Assembly (NCBI RefSeq): GCF_051020975.1
Contig: NC_135033.1
Coordinates: forward strand, 2,135,501-2,199,500
Direction of reading: 5' to 3'
Source of the DNA: Osmia lignaria lignaria
Taxonomy: Eukaryota; Arthropoda; Insecta; Hymenoptera; Megachilidae
Length of the DNA: 64,000 nucleotides
Shown in pieces: positions 53,708-64,000 of this stretch. The notes beneath the pieces are model-generated. The model was not told where the DNA came from. It did not search any database and was given only the letters and a program-made list of their open reading frames with translations. Every line of letters begins with the position of its first letter. Within the stretch, counting starts at the first letter, position 1. A program made the translations under genes and the position numbers.

Positions 53708-54513
53708 CAGTAAAAGCTAGATATATGCAACAAACATTGGGACCCAGACGTTGCATATATCCAGTCGAGGTGCCTAATCTCGGGTTACACGCGACGAGCA
53801 ACCAAACGTGAACGTAGAAAAGGACAGACAGTGGTGGAAAGAGAGAGGTCCGATGATCAAAGGAAACTTTTTTATTTTTGACTTTTTTTTACTGAAACTT
53901 TTACTAACGCATTGATGAAATTTTTCGGATTAAAATGATACCAAACACGACATAGTTTGAATTATAATTACTTGCTAAAATTGATGTTAAAAGTTGGCGA
54001 AAAGCAAAGGATTGGAAACGAAAACCGGTTGTGGTGTCGGCTCGGGCTTCAAACGTTGCATATATCCAGCCGAGGTGTCGATTCTGCGTCCGTACAAATC
54101 GTTTGTACCGTGCCGCGATACCTATTCTACGTTCGTACACAACATGCGACGTGTTGCATGTTGCATGTTGCGTGTTTGATGTATCTTTGGTGTACGGCCT
54201 GCCTTATACATATGTACAGTTTTATTATTATTTTAATAAATAAATATAATTCAAATCATATCGTGTTTGGTACCATTTTAATCAGAAAAATCTCACAAAT
54301 GCATTAGTAAATGTTTCATTAAGAAAAAGTTAAAAATAAAAAAGTGTTATCGTTCAATTAGTATTAGTCACACCGATATTACGGTCGGATCATATTACAC
54401 GGTTTCCTCGCCGAGCGGCTCGGTTCGGCTTAGGGGGATCCCCCCAAGTGGAGGGGATAGCGATGTTACATATATCCAGCCAAACTTTTGTTGCATATAT
54501 CCAGCTTTTACTG
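53708..54513 (-). mobile_element. P-family MITE, copy P8 (806 bp, TA-flanked)
   Basis: CAGTAAAAGCTAGATATATG at the left, CATATATCCAGCTTTTACTG at the right, TA on both sides (53706-53707, 54514-54515). The body is P3 in reverse orientation with internal GTTGCATATATCCAG units, the inner inverted pair and the GGGGGGATCCCCC block inverse. It carries one arm of the 106-bp hairpin seen in P3. Confidence 0.93.
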
Positions 54514-54556
54514 TAGTCATGTCTTGTCGATAACACGGTACAACACGATTTTTTAT

Positions 54557-55670
54557 CTGTAATATCCATTACGTGATTCTTATAGGCTTTTGTTCACTGA
54601 TTACGAATCTGCAAACCGTTTTGCTCCTATACGTACAGTTTTTGAGAAACAGGCATTTTTGTGAAAATGTGTGGTTGTGGGAAAAGATGCAGTATTACAT
54701 GAAAACTAAAAATGCAAGAAAGTTCAGGTTTATGTCAAAAGTTAGAGGAGACTTTTCTCTATACGTCTGTATAAATAATTATATTTTTTGATGATTTTTA
54801 ATATTTGTAAGTGCTTGTCAAAGTTTGAAAAAGAGGTGCCATAGTTAGTTTGTACGCGCTATTTTTGTATTTTTATGAAAAATCTTTTATCTAGCAGGAA
54901 TTTACTATACAGGATTGCATTCTATAAACATTTCTGATGAAAAAACCATTCACAGAAAGTATTGGTATGGTTTGGTGTTGGAACAAATAAAGAAAATATC
55001 CATCGACAACGTAACTACACGTAATCCGTATACCCACGGTATCCTTTAATAACTATTTGCTCCTTAACAGTAAAATTTCTCCGACGTGGAGATGAGTGAT
55101 ATATCATTCATTGTATAGCAATATTATATACACTCATAGTAAGCAAAAATCTATTAAAGTGGTACAAATATCCATTACGCGTAGTTACGGCACTGACGCG
55201 GCGAGGTAGGCATACAATGGCCGCCTGGCGGCAATGCGTCGTAGTCACGTTGTCGATGGATATTTTCTTTATTTGTTCCAACACCAAACCATACCGATAG
55301 TTTCTGTGAATGGTTTTTTCATCAGAAATGTTTATAGAATGCAATCCTGTATAGTAAATTCCTGCTAGATAAAAGATTTTTCATAAAAATACAAAAATAG
55401 CGCGTACAAACTACCTACGGCACCTCTTTTTCAAACTTTGACAAGTACTTACAAATATTAAAAATCATCAAAAAATATAATTGTTCATACAGACGTATAG
55501 AGAAAAGTCTCCTCTATCTTTTGACATAAACCTGAACTGCCTCGCATTTTTCGTTTTCATTTTCATGAAAATGCCTGTTTCTCAAAAACTGTACGTATAG
55601 GAGCAAAACGGTTTGCAGATTCGTAATCAGTGAACAAAAGCCTATAAGAATCACGTAATGGATATTGCAG
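54557..55670. mobile_element. L foldback element, arms about 450 bp
   Basis: CTGTAATATCCATTACGTGA at the left and TCACGTAATGGATATTGCAG at the right. The arms stay inverted copies through CACTGATTACGAATCTGCAA, GACTTTTCTCTATACGTC and ATCCATCGACAACGT, leaving a loop at about 55020-55235. No protein. The arms differ by small changes only. Confidence 0.9.
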
Positions 55671-56043
55671 ATCACAGAAAAAGTTCAAATTTGTTGGACT
55701 GTGTAATAGATCGACATTAGACAGCGTGCACGCTCGCGAGAAAAGTAGGGATGATCGCGCCAGAAAGAAGAGTAGGGATGCTTGCGAGGCACGTTACTAG
55801 GAGGGTAAAGTCCGGGAATTTCTGCGAACAAAAATCAATGTATAAAAAATTGCTTTGTCAGCAAAATTTGAGTATAAATAGAGGTGTTCTATGCGGAGCA
55901 CAGTTAGTTCGATTCGGACCTCACTCGAATACGGCTACAGTAATGCTCGGCTAAATTTCACTACGTTCAGGAGTCAGCAATGAAATTAACGCGAGCAGGG
56001 TAGCGTTTTTATTCCGAGGATTGACTCGAGCTGGACTTGACTG
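55671..56043 (+). other. LTR-like region with TATAAATAG
   Basis: 55690-56040 is CG-richer. It has TATAAATAG at 55873-55881 followed 30 bp on by GAGCACAGTTAGTTCG, an arrangement common in LTR promoters. Ends and duplication are not identified. The sequence may continue beyond the R element at 56603-56720. Confidence 0.35.
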
Positions 56044-56602
56044 ACAAGGGAACATCGGGGACTGATACACTCCGATTTTGATGAAACTTTGCATAAATAT
56101 TTATTAGACCTGTTTATGAAGATAACTGTAATTCGTTGGTGCCCGTTTTTTACTTTGAGGGAGATATCAACCCTTTTATCCGAACCGCCCTTTCTATATA
56201 CGTGCTTATAAATCGTAAACAACAAAAGATATAAAAAAATAGTTCAAATAAAAGTTATACCGTTTCTTGAGGTCTATAAAGCTGCGTGTAAGTTTTTCTT
56301 TTAAATCATCCTTTTTGCAAAATTGAATTCCCCCTCCCCCTCCGTTTGGAAAAACTTTACGCAGCTTTATAGACCTCAAGAAACGGTATAACTTTTATTT
56401 CAATTATTTTTTTATATCTTTTGTTGTTTACAATTTATAAGCACGTATATAGAAAGGGCGGTTCGGATAAAAGGGTTGATATCTCCCTCAAAGTGAAAAA
56501 CGGGTACCAACGAATTACAGTTATCTTCATAAACAGGTCTAATAAATATTTATGCAAAGTTTCATCAAAATCGGAGTGTATCAGTCTCCGATGTTCCCTT
56601 GT
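56044..56602. mobile_element. R-family foldback MITE, complete copy (559 bp)
   Basis: ACAAGGGAACATCGGGGACT at the left and its inverse CGGAGACTGATACACTCC-type arm at the right ending GATGTTCCCTTGT. The arms are about 250 bp and nearly identical. The loop holds AATTCCCCCTCCCCCTCCG. Both arms carry the 62-codon frame, in opposite directions. Confidence 0.9.
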
Positions 56603-56734
56603 GAGTAAGAGAATAGATACGATAGGAGGAAGCGAGATAGACGTGTTACGTCTAGCAGCGACGGTCGAGGCACGGCACTTCAAAGAGATGCCGCGAGTGA
56701 AAAAAGTGAACATGCAATAACGAGAATTTCACTA
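56603..56734 (+). other. CG-richer spacer after R
   Basis: Possibly the continuation of the LTR-like region before R. No coding signature. Confidence 0.35.
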
Positions 56735-57020
56735 TCAGTAATTTTCAACTTATTTTTATGAAAATTATACCATTGAATTATTGAGATCCTTCTGATTGAA
56801 ATGAGTCCAAACGCGACGTAAATCGGATTGTATTTACGTTATCTAATAATTTCATAAGAAATCACGTAGATTTAATCATAATGTAAATCATAATGGATCA
56901 TGTACAGTAAATATGGTTCAAATTATATCGTGTTTAGACTCATTTTAATCGGAAGAATGTCAACTATCCATCGGTGCTACAATTATAAACGTAAGACGAA
57001 AATGACTGAAAATAAAATTT
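56735..57020. repeat. Old P-like inverted-repeat element
   Basis: CTGATTGAAATGAGTCCAAA and CGTGTTTAGACTCATTTTAA form an inverted pair analogous to the inner pair of the P family (TGATTAAAATGATACCAAAC and inverse), but diverged throughout. Confidence 0.5.
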
Positions 57021-60000
57021 TCTTTACTGTAACCGTACATATCCCTTTCGGTTACATACATAAGATCTGAGTCACACGTTGCCAGAAGTCCCTACTCTTA
57101 TCCTTGTCAGAGTGGGGAATTAGCGACAACCTCGTTAGGCGCGTGCGTGTTATCCCCACTAGAACGCAGGTAATTTGGGGACCGGCGTGTCGATCGATCA
57201 GCGATCACTCTGATTTCTACGGTCGATTAGGCGACACGCGTTTAGAAGCACGTAAAATATAATTGTTTTAAAAATGTAAATACATGAACAATAAATAAAC
57301 TGTATAAGTAACAAATATCCTGTAAAATGTATTATTAAACAGACACTTGATTGCCGTTTGTTTAAACATTTTGTTGTTCCTCAGAAACGACCTCATCAAA
57401 TCAACTTAATCCTTTCGATGTTTATGTTGAGTGTACTCGTCATTAAAAGTTGGCAATGTTTTGTTTAACGACAAGCATATTCATGGAGAAAAAACTTTGC
57501 TGTGCTAGTAAAGTTTAGGTAAAATCAGAAATAAACACATTTAAAAATAATAATGAATTGAACATTATTAAAGAAAACGCAACAGTCAAGAAATAATGAG
57601 AAAGAATTTTGTTAGGTATTAGACTAGAATATTCGACAAGAGGATAAGACCTCAATTCAAGTTTGCCTTCAAAACAGTATACATTTTTCAAATCAATAGA
57701 TCTTTACCTGTAGCAGCAATAAGACCCAAGGAATCGTTACATTCTATCGAGTAATTTAGTTTGAGTAGTCACATCTGGTTGCCAGAACCCTTAATCTTAA
57801 GCCTCGTACTGACCTATGCATTTGTGCGCCGAAAACGTTCTTTCGGGCAAAAATGCTGAAGTGAGTACGGCCCGTTAATGTGTTCGCGAAGGCCCAGAGC
57901 ACGAAGGAACGCTTTTTGACCGCTGTAGCCTCGTACTCACTACATACAACGAAAGGGGCCCTTTAGATGTGCCCCCCCCCATTACTGTTCTCTGCTCTCA
58001 AGAAGTCTTGCGGGGGGGCACGAGAGAAGATTTTATTAGGACACGCGACACCATGTCCAATAATACTGGGACTTCTTCTAAGCGGAAGACAGTAGTTGCG
58101 TATAAACGTTTACGCCGGAAAATTTGAATTAATATTTATAATACTTTGTTATTCATGGTTTATAATTATATACTAAATTTTATAATATATAATAATTAAA
58201 AATTATATTGTTTTTTCTCTTGATATTAATATCGTTAAAATTAGGATTATGAGAAAAAATATAGATGAATTAATAAATTGGTTTTCAGTGAGCAACTAAT
58301 ACATAGTACTGTAAGGTTCATCAACACGGTTTTAATTATTAAGACCTGAAATAATTAATTTTTAAAATGTTAATTTCATGTGTTTTATTCGCTACTTTAA
58401 ATTATTAATAATAATATAAATAATATTAATATAACACATTCCGCAAAACAATTAAGGGATCATCTCTACGAACCCAAAAAATAGGACGAAATTCAAATGG
58501 TTATAACTCCGACAAAAATGGTCGAATCGATTTGATAAAAAACTGTGAAATCTATATTTTTAGATACTCTTTTAAGATTCTAGCTATGTTGCTTTTTAAG
58601 AAAGTTATAGTGATATAAGTAGCATGTAGGAAATTTTAAAAAATTTGATTCAACTTTGTAATCTGCACGGAGTGAACTTTGTTGTTGCATGGAGTGAACA
58701 AAATTTTTTTTAACAAGTTATACCTATACTAGTCGAAAGCGATTACCTTTCTCTATAAAATCAGTATCTGTTGATGCACGATTTTTTTGGCCAAGTTATT
58801 CAACTTTAAAGTAAAAGTCATCCTTTTGACTTTAACTGCTCTTAGAAAGCGAAGAAATTATCGCAGAGCATTCAATGAAGAAGAAATAGAAAGTTCAGAC
58901 TTTTCTCTTCAAGATGCATCTCTTAGGTTTTCAATTTGATAAACATTTTAATGTACCAGCTCTTTTTAGCGATATGTTTCAAAGTCGTATAATTTTCATT
59001 GTATCTTTAACTCGCTGTATCTCGACAAAGGATAGTCATAGTATCATGATTTTAGGGTTCATTTTAAAGCGGAGAATTTGCCGATTCGATTGAGCCCCAA
59101 GCGAATGCGCTGTGACAAGGTTAGGGTGAGACCGAGGCTATAGCCCTCCTTAAATCTCATCTTTATCCAGCGCTGATTGTTTTCTTTTAATTATTGTAGT
59201 ATATCTAATTTGTAGTGCCAGTCATTTGTAACCTCCATGTTGTTCAATATATTAATAAGTGTCCTGTAGGTAAAATGTTAGAAATCGTAAACTCGGTACG
59301 TATTATATTTTTACTAGAACCCTACAGGTACCTATTTGTATGAATACATAGAATTAACTAACGCAACTAGGAGGGGTCAGAACAGTCAATTTCCCTTCCC
59401 TTCTCCGATTAAGAAATTAAAAACCATTTTCCAAAATTTCAGAAAACGTTGTTGGGAGTAAATAAAAATGAAGAAAATTAGATGTAATCTCATATTATCA
59501 TAATACTAATAAGGTGCGAACAACATTTTTTCAGCCCCCTTCCTATTAAACAATTATGGTTAAAGTGAAATTACTAAATTCGTACAAAGAGGGCCACTGT
59601 TTTATAGAGCCAAAATGGATAATTATACAATTATGAGATTAATAATAGTAACTTTGGAAGGCAGAGACAGTATCAACGATCGGAACTCGCGGAACCTAAT
59701 AAAGAAGTTGCCAAACTCTTGGGATAGGAACAACCTCAGAGTCGTGGAATCCAATTGACTTCCAACTCGAACCGTCTGATTGAAACTCAACGCTCATGAG
59801 ACCTAACTGGATCGATTTTCAACTTATGAGATTTCTAGGATAAGGACAACATAAAGACATAGGACACAATATAACAGATACTGGACTCCACGTATTTGAT
59901 AGACAAGCCTCCATCGCAGAGTTTCCTAATTCCCAAGGCATTTAGAAAAGTTTTAGAAGTTTCTGATACTTTTGCAACTCCATGTGGTCCCAAATGTTCA

Positions 60001-60583
60001 AAATCACTTTTCGATTTATCATAAATATGACTTATGAAGACATTGAACAGGATCTACTAATTTTGTATTCAAAATATTCCCATTCGAACGACAGTGTCAT
60101 AATTAACCCAATAATTCCTAGAGAATAAAATTATATTATTTTCAAGATAGTGATTTCTGTTATGGACAAAAATATATACAAACAGGTAGTAGTTGTAATT
60201 AATTTACCTATAATATTATAATTATATTATAAGTATATACTTCAAGCAAACAGGTAGTAAGTACCTAAAAGGAATAAAACAATTTGTGACTATGAAAGGC
60301 ACTATAAAATGTGAAAATTCGTAATAGAAGATGTTAAAGGTTTCAAATAGATATAAATTAATGTCTTTTTATATAATATTAGATCATAAAACGGTGGAAC
60401 GAGGTATTAATAAATTTAAATGACATTTATAGTAAAATAAAATTATAATTAGTTTGAACAATTGAGGATTAGTAACTTTTTCGTTACTGGAAGGACCTAT
60501 ATGTCCCGTAAAACTAAAGTCAAAGAAGTTAAATAAATATCGAATAAAAGTTTCATGATTTATTACATGGTTTTTATTACTGA
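57021..60583. other. AT-rich region without a supported gene
   Basis: 57060-57250 is CG-richer and may be a repeat fragment. 57795-57950 has GCCTCGTACTGAC, GTGAGTACGGC and GCCTCGTACTCAC, i.e. related direct and inverted short motifs. No frame longer than chance or with a family signature was found. Confidence 0.5.
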
Positions 60584-60587
60584 TGGA

Positions 60588-60619
<32 letters not shown>

Positions 60620-60620
60620 G
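60584..60620. repeat. ATT microsatellite
   Basis: About eleven tandem ATT units. Confidence 0.95.
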
Positions 60621-60692
60621 GTTTTTCTTATATTAGAAGTTGCCAACAACGAAAAATATAGAAATATATGTAATCTTGAGCGTTTATTTATA

Positions 60693-61287
60693 TACAGGGT
60701 GGCCGCCGAGGTATCCGAGATACTTCGTATATGAATTCTATGACCAATTTTAAGCAAAAATGATTCTGTTCAATTTTCCCGAATTCCCAACGGTTCTTGA
60801 AATATCAGGGTTTCAAGTTGCCAGATCGTATGGGTAGTTGCTAAAGAGTAAATTACATTGTTGCGACTTGGCAAGGTAATTTAATCTTCAGCAACTTGGC
60901 TGGGATTAGAAAAAAATTCACGATTGTCATTTTCGTTAATTGTCATCTGATGAGGTGGAAAACAATATGGAGCATTACAACTGGGAACGAGAGCTTCGAC
61001 GGAGGATTGAGTTATGCATTGCACATGGCGGTGGTCACATTGAGCATATTTAATAATTACACTGTCATTATGCTTTTATTCAAATAAATCACATTTTTTT
61101 CTAAGCCCTCTAGTCGCAACAATGCAATTTACTCTTTAGCAACTACCCATACGACTTGGCTACTTCAAACCCCGATATTTCAAGAACCGTTGGGAATTTG
61201 AGAAAAGTGAATAGGATCATTTTTGCTTAAAATTAGTCATAGAATTCATATACGAGGTATCTCGGATACCTTGGCGGCCACCCTGTA
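60693..61287. mobile_element. M foldback MITE (595 bp, TA-flanked)
   Basis: TACAGGGTGGCCGCCGAGGT at the left and GCCACCCTGTA with inverse arm at the right; arms about 190 bp, TA at 60691-60692 and 61288-61289. The TACAGGGTG start and TA duplication suit a mariner/IS630 relative. The small internal frame (60896-61087) has no recognisable motif. Confidence 0.9.
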
Positions 61288-64000
61288 TAACGTAAATGAG
61301 AACATAAATACTTTAATAATCCTAAACAAAATAAAACAAAATGCACAGTCTTTACTACGCATTTGCCACGCGGCCGGAAAGGGGAAACGGAAATTGTATT
61401 TTGATTCTATCAGAACGGAAGCTGCCCTTGACGCCCTCTATGCACACTTCCCTAGAGCGAAAATCACAACTAAAATCACGCATTCTTAATAATTATTTAA
61501 AACAAATTCAGAAAACAAATGTTGGAGCAAACATATTTCTTTGATAACAATTTTTAAATTACATTATGATAAATAATGAGTTAAATTAACCACTCTCAAT
61601 AATAAAATTTCTGTTCCTACCGTAGCAATGAAATCGTAAAGGTGTATGACAATCTGAGAATATCGGGTCGAGTTCTCAAAGATATAAATGTGCGAGAATT
61701 GTTTTGAGTGTCAGGAATTGTTTTGATTGGTTCAAAGTGAACTAGATGTAGTCGTTTGTAAAAACTTCCAATCCATAGTCATCTTCGAAAAAATTTGTCT
61801 CTAAAGACAGTTCTCCAGATTTCGGAAATTCCGAGTATCGGGTATCCAAAATTTTCGGTTCCGCGCAGATCCATACTTCCAAGAACCTCATCCGAGCCAT
61901 ATTACTAACTAAAAATTAGTAAGGAAAGGATAGAATACGTATATTTAAAATTTTTTTTTTTTATTTGACTTAAAATTGCAATCATGAATAAGACAAGTGG
62001 TTGAATCAATACAGAAAGATATCTTACAAAGCATTAGATGTTAAAAAATAATCTAAAATAAAAGGTACAATGAACATATTGACATTCGAATACTTCGTAT
62101 CCTACTAGTGTATATGAAATTGTTTGATTCCCAAGACACATATGAGATCTACAAATGTGTTTTTGATAACCCTACAATTCTATAGGATTGCAAGAAAGGT
62201 TTTCCTTTCTTAGAGACAAGTGGGTGTAAACTTTTACGAGTTCCTGGTCATCGATGAGTTGGACAGAAAAACTTGGATGTTTAACCCTTATGGAATTTCT
62301 ACTATTGAGTATCAGGTATCATGTATCTAGATCACGTCCCTCAAAGTATGGCTGTCTTTTCGGTCATAAAACCACCAATCCTAATTTGTTCTTATTGGAT
62401 TCCGCGTGTCCTTAGGAGTATATGGTGAGCTGTACAAATCAAGGGTTGTGGATACCGAAAGGTTACACTCGTTGCACCTTAACTGTTTAAATGTACACTT
62501 ATTAGTATAGATACTTATTATACTGATAGCACTTTAAATTATTTCAATTTACTAGAATTCTGAATATTGTTTAAAATTATTACTATATTTTGCATATTTT
62601 GTATTTTTGGTGTATTAGTATATGTACAATCAGTGTATTTAGTATACCTAATTAAAATTCTGAAAATAATAATGAAAATATGAATCAGTATAGAATCGTC
62701 TTTTAATTCATATTTACATATTTATATTAAGACTGAATGGGAAACATCTAACACATAATATTAAAAAAATAACATATTTACATTAAGATTAATTCACTAT
62801 GAAATTATGTTTTATTGATAACAAAGTAGATAAAAAATTTTCAAAATTAAGTAATTATTATTAAATAACACATTTCTAAATAACAAATGAGATAACGATT
62901 TTATTTTTTTTCTAATACTCCTCCGTAGATCTTTATGAACTCATATTTCGTATTTCATATAATTGTCTTTTATCATGCTCAAATAATGAAACAATTCATT
63001 CTAAATTTTTTGATACAATATAACCGTTTAAGATATATTTTCATCATTTATTTACTTTTTTTCATTATTTATTTTATTATTTATTATTTATTTATTTTCT
63101 TTATTTAGTTACATAGAGATAAGTTCGATTCAACACTTTTGTTATGGAAATTTATTATAAATATAATTATTGAATGAATAAATCAATTATTTATTATAAA
63201 TAAATTTTCAAAAAGGAAAATACAATTTTTAAAACATCAGTAGTTTTTCAGATATTTTAAATTCTGAAGTAATGTATTTAAGAGAAATGAAAGTGCACTT
63301 ATTTTTAAAATGTGATTGTATATTTTCATTTTTCTACATAAATCGATTCTTTGGAAAATTCTAGGTAAGAAAGGATTAGAATTCAATATAAAAAAATCAA
63401 CAATTCATGAAAAATGTCAAATTCTTTCTATAATAGCTCATTCTTGAATTTAAAATATCTCATGTAAACTATTTATTTTTTATCATAATATGCTAATATC
63501 ATTTGTTTATGCAGCATGTTTCGTATAATAAATCTATGTTTAAACAAATGCATAATTCCATTTAAAAAAGTAATGTAATTGTTAAATGGACACGGTCCTA
63601 AAAATTGCCGCTCCGAAGAAACAATGACACAATTGCAAAATTGATAATTGTGAGTTAAATACATCATTGATTCCAAAGTACTTGTCCAAAATATCAATTT
63701 TTTATTTTAGGGAATAAATGATATAAATGCGAGAGAAGGTAGTGGCTTTGTGTCTAATGCAACATAGCTAACTGATGCTTTGTTCCCAACATTAAATATT
63801 TATTTTATTATTTAATTACAACTATGACTAAATGAAGTTGGTATTCTTCAATTCCCTAAAAAATGATTTCTTTACGGTTGTGCCATTATTCTTTCAGACA
63901 ATCGAAGCGTAGCAGACCTTGAACCATTCATCTCCTTCTTCTAACATTTCTTCTCTAATTACATTGAGAGAAAAATATCTATGACTTGTAACAGTTATGT
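61288..64000. other. Very AT-rich right end, nothing recognised
   Basis: No supported gene or element. Open frames are short and without signatures. Confidence 0.5.

Noticed and set aside
60896..61087. 63-codon frame in foldback M
   Set aside because: No motif; lies in the loop of a MITE.
62188..62212. Perfect small palindrome AGAAAGGTTTTCCTTTCT-like
   Set aside because: Too short and isolated in AT-rich DNA to call a terminator or element.

Overview
The window is eukaryotic, AT-rich and built almost entirely of transposable elements in many states of decay. The mix (Jockey-like and I-like LINEs, BED-finger hAT elements, a Helitron helicase, mariner/Tc1/DD41D elements, MITEs and foldback elements) points to an insect. 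From memory of similar repeats I lean to an ant or another hymenopteran, but I could not verify this. I recognise no complete host gene. The only host-like trace is a 15-codon acidic C-terminal tail at the extreme left edge. There is no sign of bacterial operons, CRISPR arrays or rRNA.

Layout. 1-14.5 kb: a Jockey-like LINE (A, 786-14398) sits in a tRNA-like sequence, flanked by an imperfect 20-bp target-site duplication (TSD). It was later split by a hAT element (3079-5606, 8-bp TSD) and by a nearly intact I-like LINE (B, 7701-13150, 10-bp TSD) with a 1254-codon endonuclease/RT/RNase H frame. 14.5-23.5 kb: small non-autonomous elements, including a Tc1 remnant split by a TA-flanked MITE, copies of one MITE family (called P here), SINE-like repeats and a nested foldback element. 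23.6-33.3 kb: a truncated Helitron helicase, then two tandem, differently decayed Jockey-like elements (C1, C2). C2 carries a DDE-transposon insert, a Tc1 remnant and an odd in-frame insert inside RT. 33.3-37.3 kb: a second hAT on the minus strand, then a foldback element holding a solo-LTR candidate. 38-46 kb: more P-family MITEs, one interrupted by an LTR-like insert, a minisatellite, and a DNA transposon (E) with a degenerate unclassified transposase. 46.5-49.7 kb: a second, longer copy of that transposase (F) plus repeat fragments. 50-56.7 kb: a DD41D transposon split by a solo LTR (4-bp TSD) and a mariner (TA TSD), another P MITE and two long foldback elements. 57-64 kb: AT-rich DNA with one 595-bp TA-flanked foldback MITE and no supported gene.

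The parts do not work together as a pathway. The interest lies in insertion chronology, in an unclassified transposase family with its own terminal repeats, and in a MITE family whose internal repeated motif matches the terminal motif copy by copy. Family names rest on motifs I can read; no database search was run.
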